The notes under the pieces were generated by a model. The model ran no database searches, was not told the DNA's origin, and saw nothing but the letters and a program-made list of their open reading frames with translations. Positions 42,046 to 51,470 of a stretch of 64,000 bases of DNA are shown in pieces; position 1 is the first letter of the stretch; every line of letters begins with the position of its first letter. Made by a program: the position numbers and the translations under genes. The DNA comes from UBA117 sp049975245. Its GTDB lineage: Archaea; Methanobacteriota; Methanobacteria; Methanobacteriales; Methanobacteriaceae. The stretch is from the NCBI GenBank assembly GCA_049975245.1, contig JBNGDB010000005.1, forward strand, positions 62,001-126,000, given 5' to 3'.

Positions 42046-43659
42046 CTAATTTTTTATGATAACATCCACAAATTGGAATGAATCACCATCAAAAAGACCT
42101 TTATCACTTATTTTTAATTTAGGTATAACTAATAATGCCATGAAAGACATGGTCATAAAGGGAGACTCCAAATTACATCCCATTTTTTTAACAATTTCAT
42201 GTAATTTATTAAGATCCGCTGAAACCTCACTAGCACTTTTAACACTCATGAGACCTGCAATTGGAAGTTTTAATGAATATTTTACAGACCCATTAACAGC
42301 AGTAAGACCGCCCTTATTTTTTAAAATATTATTAACCGCTACTGCCATATCACTGGAATTAGTCCCAATAACTATTATATTATGAGAATCATGAGCCACG
42401 CTAGATGCTATTGCTCCTCTTTTAAGGTCAAAACCATGTACAAAAGCATTAGAAATACGATTATGTCCATATCTTTCGACAACAGATATTTTGAGCACAT
42501 CCTCATCAGTATTTGGCTGAATATTGCCATCCTTTACTTTAAGTGATTTTTGAGCTTCATCAGTTAAAAGTTGTCCTTCAATTACCTTAATTACCCGTAC
42601 TGTTTCTTTGGTATTTTTTGAACTTATTTCAAATTCAGAAGGAGTTTTTTTATTAGAAATAAAGGAACTATCTATAATTTTACTTTTTACTGAGAATAAT
42701 GATCTTCCCTTACTTGCAACCAATTTTCCGTCAATATAAACTTTTTCTACATTTAATTTTTCAATATCATTAACTATTACCATATCTGCAGATTTACCTG
42801 GCTGGATTGCACCAATATTCAAATTGTAATGTTCTGCCGGATTTATAGTTACCATTTTTATGGCTTTAACAGGATCTAACCCTAATTGAATAGCCTCTTT
42901 TAGCATTACATCTACATGACCATTTAATAAGTCTTCCGGGTGCTTATCATCTGAGACTATGAAATCACCACCTGCAGATAAGATTTCAGCCAAATTTTTA
43001 GCTGAAGATCCTTGACGAAGCATTATTTTCATTCCCATCTGCCTTTTTTCCCAAACTTCAGAGGGGATAGTACATTCGTGATCAGTCGAGATTCCCATTT
43101 TTACATATTTACATAAATCTTCACCTGATAATAGGGGAGCATGGCCATCTATAGGCTTTTTATGTTTTTTAGCTGCTTCTATTTTTCTTAATACCTCGGG
43201 ATCATCACCAATAACTCCTGGAAAATTCATCATTTCCCCTAAAGCCACTATTTCATCATTTTCCATTATAGTATCAATATCCTTGGAATCTATAACCGCA
43301 CCAGATGTTTCAAATAGTGTGGCTGGTACACATGAAGGCGCGGTTAAATAAACTTTTAGAGGGACAGAATTTGAATCGCTTATCATGTAATTAATTCCGT
43401 CCATACCCATTACATTAGCAATTTCATGAGGATCAGATACAACTGCCGTGGTTCCATGAGGTATTACCACTTCTGCAAATCTAGATGGTGTAATCATAGA
43501 ACTTTCAATGTGAATATGGGCATCAATAAAACCGGGCAAAATATATTGGTTTAATTCCTCTTTAATAGGTTTCACACATTTTATAATACCTTTATCCATT
43601 TTAATTTCAGCAGGATATATCTCTTCTGTGAAAACATTCAGTATATTCCCTTTAACCAT
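42046..43659 (-). CDS. ade: Adenine deaminase
   Basis: Converts adenine to hypoxanthine in purine salvage. The 537-residue amidohydrolase has the metal motif GFIDAHIHIESSMITPSRFAEVVIPHGTTAVVSDPHEIANVMG, GHAPLLSG, STDHECT and AGGDFIVSDDKHPEDLL, and ends in the C-terminal AdeC domain (GGLTAVNGSVKYSLKLPIAGLMS). Length and order are normal for the family. GAGG-N6-ATG supports the start. It stands alone. Confidence 0.94.
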   Translation of the reverse strand: MVKGNILNVFTEEIYPAEIKMDKGIIKCVKPIKEELNQYILPGFIDAHIHIESSMITPSRFAEVVIPHGTTAVVSDPHEIANVMGMDGINYMISDSNSVPLKVYLTAPSCVPATLFETSGAVIDSKDIDTIMENDEIVALGEMMNFPGVIGDDPEVLRKIEAAKKHKKPIDGHAPLLSGEDLCKYVKMGISTDHECTIPSEVWEKRQMGMKIMLRQGSSAKNLAEILSAGGDFIVSDDKHPEDLLNGHVDVMLKEAIQLGLDPVKAIKMVTINPAEHYNLNIGAIQPGKSADMVIVNDIEKLNVEKVYIDGKLVASKGRSLFSVKSKIIDSSFISNKKTPSEFEISSKNTKETVRVIKVIEGQLLTDEAQKSLKVKDGNIQPNTDEDVLKISVVERYGHNRISNAFVHGFDLKRGAIASSVAHDSHNIIVIGTNSSDMAVAVNNILKNKGGLTAVNGSVKYSLKLPIAGLMSVKSASEVSADLNKLHEIVKKMGCNLESPFMTMSFMALLVIPKLKISDKGLFDGDSFQFVDVIIKN

Positions 43660-43820
43660 AAAAATCCTCTTTAATTTGCTTATTAGAAAATATTGTTATA
43701 TTATAATTTCAAATATCTTTAGTTAAATTTTAATGAAATTTATATGATTTTATAAATTTTTATTTAAGATGAAGAAATCTTCAAAGGCAATAGAATTTTA
43801 TTGAATTTTTATCCTTTTTT

Positions 43821-43870
43821 ATTTCAAAAATTAATAAAATAAAATAAAAAAATTTGAAATAAAAAAAATT
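43821..43870 (-). terminator. T-rich terminator with inverted repeat
   Basis: Read on the minus strand, several T-runs follow the stop of the ornithine-cyclodeaminase-type gene, bracketed by the inverted repeat ATTTCAAA/TTTGAAAT (43821-43828 and 43853-43860). Confidence 0.5.
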
Positions 43871-45100
43871 TTATTTCTTATTATTTCTATGAAGTTCTTC
43901 AAGTAAAATTGGTAAAAATGCCCCAACATCTGTAACAATACTTACAACTTGTGCACTCCCCCTATCTGCAAGTTTTGTAACAGTAGCAGGATTAATATCT
44001 ACACATATACTTTTTACTTGAGAGGGGAGAATGTTTCCGGTTGCAATAGAATGCAACATAGTGGCAATCATTATAACCATATCCACATCCTGCACATAAC
44101 TTCTCATGGCATCTTGCGCATCAATAACATCAGTTATCACATCTGGTAAGGGGCCATCATCCCTTATAGAACCGGCAAGAACATAGGGGATATTATTCTT
44201 AATACACTCATACATTATTCCTTCATTGAGTACTCCCTCTTTTACAGCATCCTTAATGGAACCTGCCCGGTTAATTTCATTTATAGCGTATATATGATGT
44301 CGATGACCTCTGGCAACTGCTTCTCCAGTTTTAACACACATACCCAACGATGTTCCATATATAGCATTCTCAATATCATGGGTAGCAAGTGCATTACCCG
44401 CGAACAAAACATCAATATACCCTTCACGTATCATCTGCGATAATACCGGTGCTGATCCAGTGTGAACTATAGCAGGACCTCCCACTATAGCTATTTTTCC
44501 ACCTCTATTTTTTATTTCATTTATCTCACGAGCTATTTTCTTAATAATAGTAGTCACTGGTTTTTCAGATGATACCTCGCTTCCCATAAATTCGAAAACA
44601 CCTTGTTTTCCTCGAGGTCTTTGTGGTGGTTCAACCCTTATTCCTTCTCTTCCAACAACCACGAGTTCTCCTTTTTCAATTCTACCCATTGGTTTGCAAT
44701 AGGCTTTTTTTGTATCTGGATTTACTACAATCATGCAGTCCATCTCTATATCTTGAACAGGAATCCATTCTTCTTTATATCTTACATAGGTTGGATGATT
44801 AGTTGTTGAATAAAAATCATCAGGAAGTACTTTATCTTTTTCCGATTCTATAAGTTTAACTTCACTTATTTCCGCAATAGTTGCCCCTATCTCACTTAAT
44901 TCATCTAGAATCTCATTTAAATGTTCAGGATTATCTCCTTTTACATTTATACGGGCGTAACTGGTATCGGTTTTTCTTTTACCAACTTTAAACTCAAGAA
45001 TTTTAAAATCTCCTCCCATGTCCATTATTATGTCTAACGTCTTAGGAAGCATTAGAGAGTCAATTATATGTCCAGAAAGTTCTACTTCTCTCGTGTTCAT
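43871..45100 (-). CDS. LOR/SDH-domain protein, archaeal ornithine cyclodeaminase type (TIGR00300)
   Basis: A 409-residue archaeal protein with an N-terminal LOR/SDH regulatory-like domain (about 1-100, REVELSGHIIDSLMLPKTLDIIMD) and a Rossmann-like catalytic domain with IAIVGGPAIVHTGSAPVLSQMI, FAGNALATHDIENAIYGTS and HRHHIYAINEINRAGS. The methanogen homologue and the C-terminal half of cyanobacterial AgrE are reported to deaminate ornithine to proline. The neighbouring agmatinase and arginine decarboxylase genes fit an arginine/ornithine theme. GAGG-N7-ATG supports the start. Confidence 0.82.
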   Translation of the reverse strand: MNTREVELSGHIIDSLMLPKTLDIIMDMGGDFKILEFKVGKRKTDTSYARINVKGDNPEHLNEILDELSEIGATIAEISEVKLIESEKDKVLPDDFYSTTNHPTYVRYKEEWIPVQDIEMDCMIVVNPDTKKAYCKPMGRIEKGELVVVGREGIRVEPPQRPRGKQGVFEFMGSEVSSEKPVTTIIKKIAREINEIKNRGGKIAIVGGPAIVHTGSAPVLSQMIREGYIDVLFAGNALATHDIENAIYGTSLGMCVKTGEAVARGHRHHIYAINEINRAGSIKDAVKEGVLNEGIMYECIKNNIPYVLAGSIRDDGPLPDVITDVIDAQDAMRSYVQDVDMVIMIATMLHSIATGNILPSQVKSICVDINPATVTKLADRGSAQVVSIVTDVGAFLPILLEELHRNNKK

Positions 45101-45327
45101 GGTAAATCCTCTTATATTCCATTAGTTTAATTTATTTAGAATAAATTTATAAAGCTATTTATGTTTGCAAAGTTTATAAATGTAATCATTAGCTTAGAAT
45201 AAATATTATATGATTATAAATTAGTTTTAGCTTTAATATGCTCTAATTTATGTAATTATAGTAAAAATAATAAAAATGGATAATATTAGAATGAATTTCA
45301 TTTAAATAATATGCTATTTAGTTTAAA

Positions 45328-46218
45328 TTAACTTTTCAAACATAAAAAATCATATAATATCTTAGCAGCATTTACAGCGGTTATATCGCCCAATTGATTG
45401 GTTGCTACCTCCACTAGATCAAATCCAATTACATCTTTTTTGGAAAGGTAAGAGATGATCTTTTCAACTTGGACGGGGTTAAGACCTCCTGGCGTGGGAT
45501 TACCACTGGAAGGTGCAAATGAAGGATCTAAAACATCTATATCTACGGTTATATATATTTTACCTTCAATTCTACTAATTTGGGTCAATATATTGTTAAA
45601 ATTATTATAAACATCGTTAGAAGTGTAATAATCAATTCCATTTTCATTAGAAAAAATTTTTTCTTCCAGAGCACATGACCTTATCCCGATCTGGATAATA
45701 TGTTCTGGATTCAAGTCATAGACTCTTTTCATTACTGTTGCATGTGAATATCTTTCACCCATATAACTATCCAGTAGGTCCATATGGGCATCTAAATGAA
45801 TAACTGTTACATCTTCAATTTCCATGGTCTTTAAAGCTGGATAAGTTAAGCTGTGTTCACCACCTAAAAGTATTGGAATAAAATTTTTATCTTTTAGTTC
45901 TTGAACAGTTGATTCAATTTTTTTACAAGTTTTTATGAAATTTCCAGGTACTACTTCAACATCGCCAAAATCCAACACAGGAACATTTAAAGATTTATTA
46001 AAAGTGAGATTATATCTTTCAAAATTGTAGGAAGCTTCTCTAACAACAAGAGGCCCATATCTTGAACCAGTACGGTAGGTGCTAGTACTGTCAAATGGCA
46101 CCCCTACAATTCCAAAACAGTTATTATTATCAAATTCGGCCTTCATATTGGAATGATCATATTTATTATCATCCAATGAAAAGGCGAATTTAGAATTATT
46201 ATGAGTATTAAAAAGCAT
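45328..46218 (-). CDS. speB: Agmatinase (ureohydrolase family)
   Basis: Manganese enzyme hydrolysing agmatine to putrescine and urea. The 296-residue protein has GVPFDSTSTYRTGSRYGP, the metal motifs GGEHSLTYPAL, HLDAHMDL and TVDIDVLDPSFAPSSGNPTPGG. It starts 58 bp after the aIF5A stop on the same strand, while the arginine decarboxylase gene diverges from aIF5A, so the putrescine route is encoded around the factor. In haloarchaea an agmatinase-like enzyme is needed to finish the aIF5A modification, which could apply here too. Confidence 0.9.
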   Translation of the reverse strand: MLFNTHNNSKFAFSLDDNKYDHSNMKAEFDNNNCFGIVGVPFDSTSTYRTGSRYGPLVVREASYNFERYNLTFNKSLNVPVLDFGDVEVVPGNFIKTCKKIESTVQELKDKNFIPILLGGEHSLTYPALKTMEIEDVTVIHLDAHMDLLDSYMGERYSHATVMKRVYDLNPEHIIQIGIRSCALEEKIFSNENGIDYYTSNDVYNNFNNILTQISRIEGKIYITVDIDVLDPSFAPSSGNPTPGGLNPVQVEKIISYLSKKDVIGFDLVEVATNQLGDITAVNAAKILYDFLCLKS

Positions 46219-46276
46219 TTATCATTCCTCAACAATGCCCATACTCATTAGAATCATGGATAATTTTAAATCCTTC

Positions 46277-46666
46277 TTATTTTATTCTCATCAATTTTTT
46301 ATTACCTAATGCTAAAATGTAATCCACTTCAGCTCCTTCAATTAATTTATCACCTAACTCATCAGGTATTGGTAATTCAAATGTCTCATATGTTTCCAGA
46401 TCCATTAATTGAACATCACTTCCCATAATAGCTAAAACCTGTGCAACTCGCTTATCAATTATAGGTATATCAATTTTAGTATCCACTGGTTTAACTATGC
46501 TCCTCTTCTGATTGTCAAATATCCCCACAGCTTCAACTCGAGCCTTTGCAGATCCGTGTTTTCCCGGTGATGAGGTCTGAATACTGGTTATCTTTGATGC
46601 TTCACCATCCAGTATGACATATTTACCAACTTTCAATGTTTTAACTTCTACCACTTTTTTTGACAT
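46277..46666 (-). CDS. eif5a: Translation initiation factor aIF5A
   Basis: A 129-residue factor that helps ribosomes through difficult sequences. The N-terminal SH3-like domain carries the hypusination loop SSPGKHGSAKA, with the modified lysine at K36, and the C-terminal half is the OB domain (IDKRVAQVLAIMGSDVQLMDLETYETFELPIPDEL). GGAGG-N7-ATG supports the start. It heads an operon with agmatinase. Confidence 0.96.
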   Translation of the reverse strand: MSKKVVEVKTLKVGKYVILDGEASKITSIQTSSPGKHGSAKARVEAVGIFDNQKRSIVKPVDTKIDIPIIDKRVAQVLAIMGSDVQLMDLETYETFELPIPDELGDKLIEGAEVDYILALGNKKLMRIK

Positions 46667-46969
46667 AATATTTCCTCCAATAATTATAATCTGCTCTTTA
46701 TCAAAATAAAACGTGAATTATCACATTTCAAGATAAAATATACAGTAACTTTAAAATCTGTATTAAATAAGCTATATACAATTTCTACGAAATTTAATTA
46801 AATAGATTGTATTAATCTAATAGTAATTTAATTAATAATATATTCTTTGATATAAATCTGACAGTTAATTTAATTTCATTATAATTATAAAATTCATTGT
46901 ATAAATAAGGAATTATAAATGTATACTCATATGAATTCACTTGCATCAAAACAAATTTAGGCGATAACA
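46667..46969. other. Intergenic region between divergent aIF5A and arginine decarboxylase genes
   Basis: A 303-bp AT-rich gap with promoters for both sides. On the plus strand GTATAAATAAGG (46899-46910) and ATTATAAATG (46912-46921) are the best TATA candidates for the decarboxylase gene. No gene is seen. Confidence 0.45.
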
Positions 46970-47413
46970 ATGAAAGTTGCAATAACCGCAGGAAAAGCAG
47001 AAGGACCTACAAAGCTCAACGCATTCGACAATGCACTTTTGGATGCTGGTATTGGTGATGTAAATTTGATCAAAGTTTCGAGCATAATTCCTCAGGATTC
47101 CGAAATTGTAAATTTACCGGAATTAAAAGCAGGATCCATGATAAAATGTGTATTATCCTATGTGACATCAAATAATAAAGGAGATCATATTACTGCAGTA
47201 ATAGCTGTAGCTAATTCCGATGAGTTAGGCTGTGTAGTGGAAAATAGTGGAACAAACGAAGATCCTACCAAAATAAGAGAAGAAGCTGTGGAAATGGTAA
47301 AATATATGATGGATATTAGATCAAAGACTATTAATGAAATTATGGTGGAAGAAACTAACCACACAGTAGAAAAGTGGGGTTGTGCTGTAGCAGCACTGGT
47401 TTATTTGGAGTAG
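46970..47413 (+). CDS. pdaD: Pyruvoyl-dependent arginine decarboxylase
   Basis: Makes agmatine from arginine. The 147-residue proenzyme contains IKVSSIIPQ, where self-cleavage between S37 and S38 creates the pyruvoyl cofactor, and GCAVAALVYLE at the end. It is slightly shorter than the M. jannaschii enzyme. GGCGAT precedes the ATG. It leads into FBPase/IMPase and NAD kinase genes with gaps of only a few bases, and diverges from aIF5A-speB. Confidence 0.93.
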   Translation: MKVAITAGKAEGPTKLNAFDNALLDAGIGDVNLIKVSSIIPQDSEIVNLPELKAGSMIKCVLSYVTSNNKGDHITAVIAVANSDELGCVVENSGTNEDPTKIREEAVEMVKYMMDIRSKTINEIMVEETNHTVEKWGCAVAALVYLE

Positions 47414-47417
47414 AATA

Positions 47418-48248
47418 ATGAAAAAAGAAGATTTAAAACTTTGGATGGAAGTCTCCAAAGAAATAATTAATAAAGTTGAAAGGGCTGTAATTCCCTACAT
47501 TGGGACTAAAAAAGCTGGTAAAGTAGTAATGATGGGTGCTGACGGCACACCAACTAAACTTATAGACATAAAGGCAGAAACTGAGGTTATAAAGGTATTA
47601 AAAAACCTCGAGATGCCGGTTACACTGATCAGTGAAGAGATTGGACAATTAAAAATTGGGGAAAATCCATCAGAAACTTACATAGTTGTTGATCCTCTGG
47701 ATGGAACCAGTAATGCTGTGAAAAATATACCTGCCTATGGTGTTTCAATTGCTGTGGCCAAAAAAAATAAGGATTATCCTACCATCAATAATGTGAACAT
47801 TGGTTATGTTAAAAATTTAGCAACAGGAGATATTTATGAAGCGGTTAAAGGTCAGGGTTCCAGAATAAATGGCGAAAAAGCTGTTCCTTCTAATGTAGAA
47901 AAACTAAATGATTCTTCAGTAGGTGCTTTTATATATGGTAGTAATGTAAAAAAATTGGATTACATTTGTAAGAGAATTAGAAGAATGAGAATAATGGGAT
48001 CAGTGGCTATAGAGTTATCTTATGTATCTAATAAAACTTATGACGCGTTTATTGACTTAAGGGATAATTTAAGAATTGTTGATATAGCTGCAGCAAAATT
48101 GATAGTTGAAGAAGCAGGAGGAATCGTGACCAATTTGAATAATGAAACTATTAATGGAAAATTAACGGTTCGAGATAAAACATCAATTTTAGCTTCAAGC
48201 AATGAAAAACTTCATAATGATATACTAAATGTGATGGGGGTCATTTAA
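47418..48248 (+). CDS. suhB: Bifunctional fructose-1,6-bisphosphatase/inositol monophosphatase
   Basis: A 276-residue Mg-dependent phosphatase of the MJ0109 type. Motifs are LISEEIG, VVDPLDGTSNAVKNIPAYGVSIAV (metal ligands) and VDIAAAKLIVEEAGG (third motif). In methanogens this family acts in gluconeogenesis and in inositol phosphate metabolism. The start lies 4 bp after pdaD, and the stop overlaps the NAD kinase start as TAATG. Confidence 0.9.
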   Translation: MKKEDLKLWMEVSKEIINKVERAVIPYIGTKKAGKVVMMGADGTPTKLIDIKAETEVIKVLKNLEMPVTLISEEIGQLKIGENPSETYIVVDPLDGTSNAVKNIPAYGVSIAVAKKNKDYPTINNVNIGYVKNLATGDIYEAVKGQGSRINGEKAVPSNVEKLNDSSVGAFIYGSNVKKLDYICKRIRRMRIMGSVAIELSYVSNKTYDAFIDLRDNLRIVDIAAAKLIVEEAGGIVTNLNNETINGKLTVRDKTSILASSNEKLHNDILNVMGVI

Positions 48249-49087
48249 TGGATATCGGTATGGTTGCACGCCTGGATGCTGATGAAGCAGTTGAATTAGC
48301 AGAAGATATAACTGAATTTCTTATTAGAAAAAAAATAAACGTGGTTATGGACTCTTCACTATCATCTAAACTGGATAAATTTCACAATCTAAGTTGTGAA
48401 CTTGAAGATATGGACGTTGACATGATTATTGCCATTGGTGGTGATGGTACAATATTAAGAACCCAAAATTTCATAAATGGGAAGAAAATACCCTTATTTG
48501 GCATAAATATGGGTACTGTAGGATTTTTAACAGAAATAGAACCTGAAGATGCATATAATGCCATAGAGGAAGTCTTAGAGGGTAATTATTTTGTTGAAAA
48601 ACGCATGCAACTGAGAGTTTGTCACTATGATGAATTACCTTCGGCCCTTAACGAAGTGGTAATATTAACTCGTAAACCTGCTAAAATGCTGCATATCGAG
48701 ATTTCAGTAGATGATGAAAGTGTAGAAGAACTTAGAGCTGATGGACTTATAATTGCAACTCCAAGTGGTTCTACTGCATATGCTATGTCTGCAGGTGGTC
48801 CTATAGTTGATCCAAGAGTAAACGCATTTATTATAGTCCCCATTTGTCCATTTAAATTAGGCGCAAGACCGTTTGTAGTATCTAATGAAAGTGAAATTAA
48901 GGTTAAGTTGCTTAGAAAAGGTAAAAAAGCAATGGCGGTAATAGATGGACAATTTGAAGAAGAAATCAACTACATGGATGAGTTGATCTTCAAAAAATCT
49001 GGTAACTATGCTTTTTTTGTACGTTTAACCAAAGGATTTTATAAAAGAGTTAGGGAAAAATTAACTGAAGGCGGAATAAATTATTAA
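48248..49087 (+). CDS. nadK: NAD kinase
   Basis: Phosphorylates NAD+ to NADP+. The 279-residue protein has IIAIGGDGTILRTQNF, GINMGTVGFLTEIEP, NEVVILTRKPAKML and the ADGLIIATPSGSTAYAMSAGGPIVDPRVNAFIIVPICPF block, all family hallmarks. It overlaps the FBPase/IMPase gene by one base. In some methanogens these two activities are found in one fused protein, so adjacency is consistent. Confidence 0.95.
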   Translation: MDIGMVARLDADEAVELAEDITEFLIRKKINVVMDSSLSSKLDKFHNLSCELEDMDVDMIIAIGGDGTILRTQNFINGKKIPLFGINMGTVGFLTEIEPEDAYNAIEEVLEGNYFVEKRMQLRVCHYDELPSALNEVVILTRKPAKMLHIEISVDDESVEELRADGLIIATPSGSTAYAMSAGGPIVDPRVNAFIIVPICPFKLGARPFVVSNESEIKVKLLRKGKKAMAVIDGQFEEEINYMDELIFKKSGNYAFFVRLTKGFYKRVREKLTEGGINY

Positions 49088-49133
49088 ATACCTTTTTTTA
49101 TATTTTTAATATTTATTTGGAAGGGAAATCCTG

Positions 49134-50465
49134 ATGAAAGTTTTAATCGTAGATATGACTCACGGCGGGATAAAAATAGCCTTAGAATTTCTAAAAAATG
49201 ATAAAAATAAGGTATACGCTTATGATATATATAAAACTTTAAAAAAACAAGACAAAAAATTGCTGCAAGATAAAGGATTAGTTTTTGTCAATGAAGTTAT
49301 TAGTGATAAGGATACGCTGGTCATATCTCCAGTTCACTGTATAGTCAATCAAGAAAATCAAATAAGTCATCATAAAGCAGTTGGATTATTGTTAAAAGAT
49401 AGAATTAAATGCCCCATTATAGAAGTTACAGGTGTCAAAGGTAAAACTAGTGTAGTACATATGTTAAAAGAGATATTGAAGGAATTTAATCCTCTGATCT
49501 TAACCAGCCTGGGTATTGAAGTTATTGAAAATGGACAAAACTATGTATTAGATGAAAATATAAGCATAACACCGGCAAACATTATAAAGGCATGGGAATT
49601 AGCTCAAAATTATCAAATAGGTATTTATATATTGGAAAGTTCTTTAGGGGGAACTGGATTGGCGGATGTAGGAGTATTAACAAATTTAGCAGAAAATTAT
49701 CCTATTTCTCAGGGGACTAAAACCGCAAGCCAAGCTAAAACCCAAATATTTAAAAGTAAATTAGTAGCATGCGATTATACTGCATTCAAATCATATTATT
49801 CTGATTTTAGCGATAAAACTATTACTTTTGGTTTAGAAAATTCCGATAAAGTTAAAGTAAGCCCATTAAATATAAATTTAGGACTAAATGAGACCCATTT
49901 CAAAGTTAAAGTTAATAATTTAAAAACCATAAATGGCAATTTAATAACCACAAAATTTAATGTTTCAACATTTGCTCCTGCAAAACATCACCTAAATAAT
50001 GTTTTATCTGCAATTTGTGCTTCTTTAATTTTAGAGGTGCCTATAGAAATTATAAAGAAAGGCTTAAATAATTATAAAGGAATTAAGGGACGAACTTCCA
50101 TTATCATAAAAGATGGAGCTACCATAATTGAGGAAATAAACCCTGGAATCAATGTTAAGGCAGTAGAAAAATCATTTGATATTATTAATAATTATGAAGA
50201 CTGCGCAGTTATATTTGGAGGTAAATATGGAGTTACTTGTGAAGAAATTGATGAAGATAAAGCTGCGAAGTTCTTAAGCAATACTAAAAATGAGGTTAAA
50301 CTAATACTTACTGATGAGCTGGGTAAAAATATAATGACAAAAATTAGCCGAAAAGTAGATTATAAAATCAATATTGAAGATGCCTTAAATTTTGCCATAG
50401 AACTGGGATATAAAAACATACTTTTGATTTACAGATCAAATTATGCAGATATTAATAAGCGATGA
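49134..50465 (+). CDS. cfbE: Coenzyme F430 synthetase (Mur ligase family)
   Basis: The last enzyme of F430 synthesis: it activates the g-propionate of the nickel tetrapyrrole with ATP to close the six-membered carbocycle. The 443-residue protein has the Mur ligase layout with ATP loop EVTGVKGKTSVVHMLKEIL near residue 101-119, an ESSLGGTGLADVGVLTNLAENYP block, and AKHHLNNVLSAICASLIL with KGIKGRTSIIIKDGA later. No cfbB/C/D genes are in the window, but hemC, an early tetrapyrrole gene, follows. The N-terminal segment is unlike classical MurC-F. Confidence 0.9.
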   Translation: MKVLIVDMTHGGIKIALEFLKNDKNKVYAYDIYKTLKKQDKKLLQDKGLVFVNEVISDKDTLVISPVHCIVNQENQISHHKAVGLLLKDRIKCPIIEVTGVKGKTSVVHMLKEILKEFNPLILTSLGIEVIENGQNYVLDENISITPANIIKAWELAQNYQIGIYILESSLGGTGLADVGVLTNLAENYPISQGTKTASQAKTQIFKSKLVACDYTAFKSYYSDFSDKTITFGLENSDKVKVSPLNINLGLNETHFKVKVNNLKTINGNLITTKFNVSTFAPAKHHLNNVLSAICASLILEVPIEIIKKGLNNYKGIKGRTSIIIKDGATIIEEINPGINVKAVEKSFDIINNYEDCAVIFGGKYGVTCEEIDEDKAAKFLSNTKNEVKLILTDELGKNIMTKISRKVDYKINIEDALNFAIELGYKNILLIYRSNYADINKR

Positions 50466-50597
50466 AAAATTTTATTATATATAATCAATGAATGTTTCTA
50501 AATAGTAAATTAACCATAAAATTAAAATTAAGATAAGTAGAATAGTATAAAAATTATTAAATCTAAAATTTTTTTGTTTTATAGTGGAGATGGTGCT

Positions 50598-51470
50598 TTG
50601 AAAGTTGGTACAAGAGGAAGCAATTTAGCACAAGTACAAACAAATTATGTAGTAGACGAATTATCAAAAATAACTGATGAAAATATAGATATTAAAATTG
50701 TAAAAACTATTGGAGACAAAATAAAGGATTCACAATTATATAATATTGACGCCAAGGGTATTTTTACCAAAGAACTTGATAAATACGTATTAAACGAGGA
50801 AGTAGATTTTGCAGTTCACAGTTTAAAAGATGTTCCAACAGAATTAGATCCAGACTTGGAAATTGTGGCAATTCCGCCTAGAGAATCACCTAATGATGTA
50901 TTAATCTCAAATTACAATTGGGATGAACTTTCAAAAAATTTTACATTAGGAAGCAGTAGTTTAAGAAGAGAAGCCTTCTGTAATTATCATAATAAGGAAT
51001 TTCAATTAAAACCATTAAGAGGGAATATTGAAACTAGAATAAAAAAAGTTTTAAATGGTGAATGTGATGCAACTATAATGGCTGAATCAGGATTGATAAG
51101 GTTAGGTTTAACAAAGTATATAAAAAAGAGGTTTTCACTCAAATATATAACCCCTGCGGCAGGTCAAGGTGCATTAGCCATAATAACTAGAAAAGATAGT
51201 AAAAAAAAGGAATTGATAAATAAGTTAAATGATTATAAAACTTTTCAAGAGGTTTTGGCTGAAAAAACTGTCCTTAAAGAACTTGGGGTTGGATGCCAAT
51301 GGCCTTTAGGTGTAATTGCTAAAATAGAGTATAATCGATTAAATCTTTATAGTATATTACTTACCCAAAAAGGAGAAATTTTATCACAGGTAAAATTATA
51401 TAGTCCTATTAAAGATGCAGAAAAAATTGGTAAAGAAGCTGCCATGATGATGAAGGAGGATTACAATTGA
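50598..51470 (+). CDS. hemC: Hydroxymethylbilane synthase (porphobilinogen deaminase)
   Basis: Polymerises four porphobilinogens. The 290-residue protein starts KVGTRGSNLAQVQTNYV, has KGIFTKELDKYVLNEEVDFAVHSLKDVPTEL, GSSSLRREAF, LRGNIETRI, ITPAAGQGALAI and the dipyrromethane-anchoring cysteine in LGVGCQWPLGV. I start at the TTG at 50598, 8 nt after GGAG, which matches the usual family N-terminus; an ATG-less upstream extension exists. The last bases overlap the next gene as TTGA. Confidence 0.93.
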   Translation: MKVGTRGSNLAQVQTNYVVDELSKITDENIDIKIVKTIGDKIKDSQLYNIDAKGIFTKELDKYVLNEEVDFAVHSLKDVPTELDPDLEIVAIPPRESPNDVLISNYNWDELSKNFTLGSSSLRREAFCNYHNKEFQLKPLRGNIETRIKKVLNGECDATIMAESGLIRLGLTKYIKKRFSLKYITPAAGQGALAIITRKDSKKKELINKLNDYKTFQEVLAEKTVLKELGVGCQWPLGVIAKIEYNRLNLYSILLTQKGEILSQVKLYSPIKDAEKIGKEAAMMMKEDYN

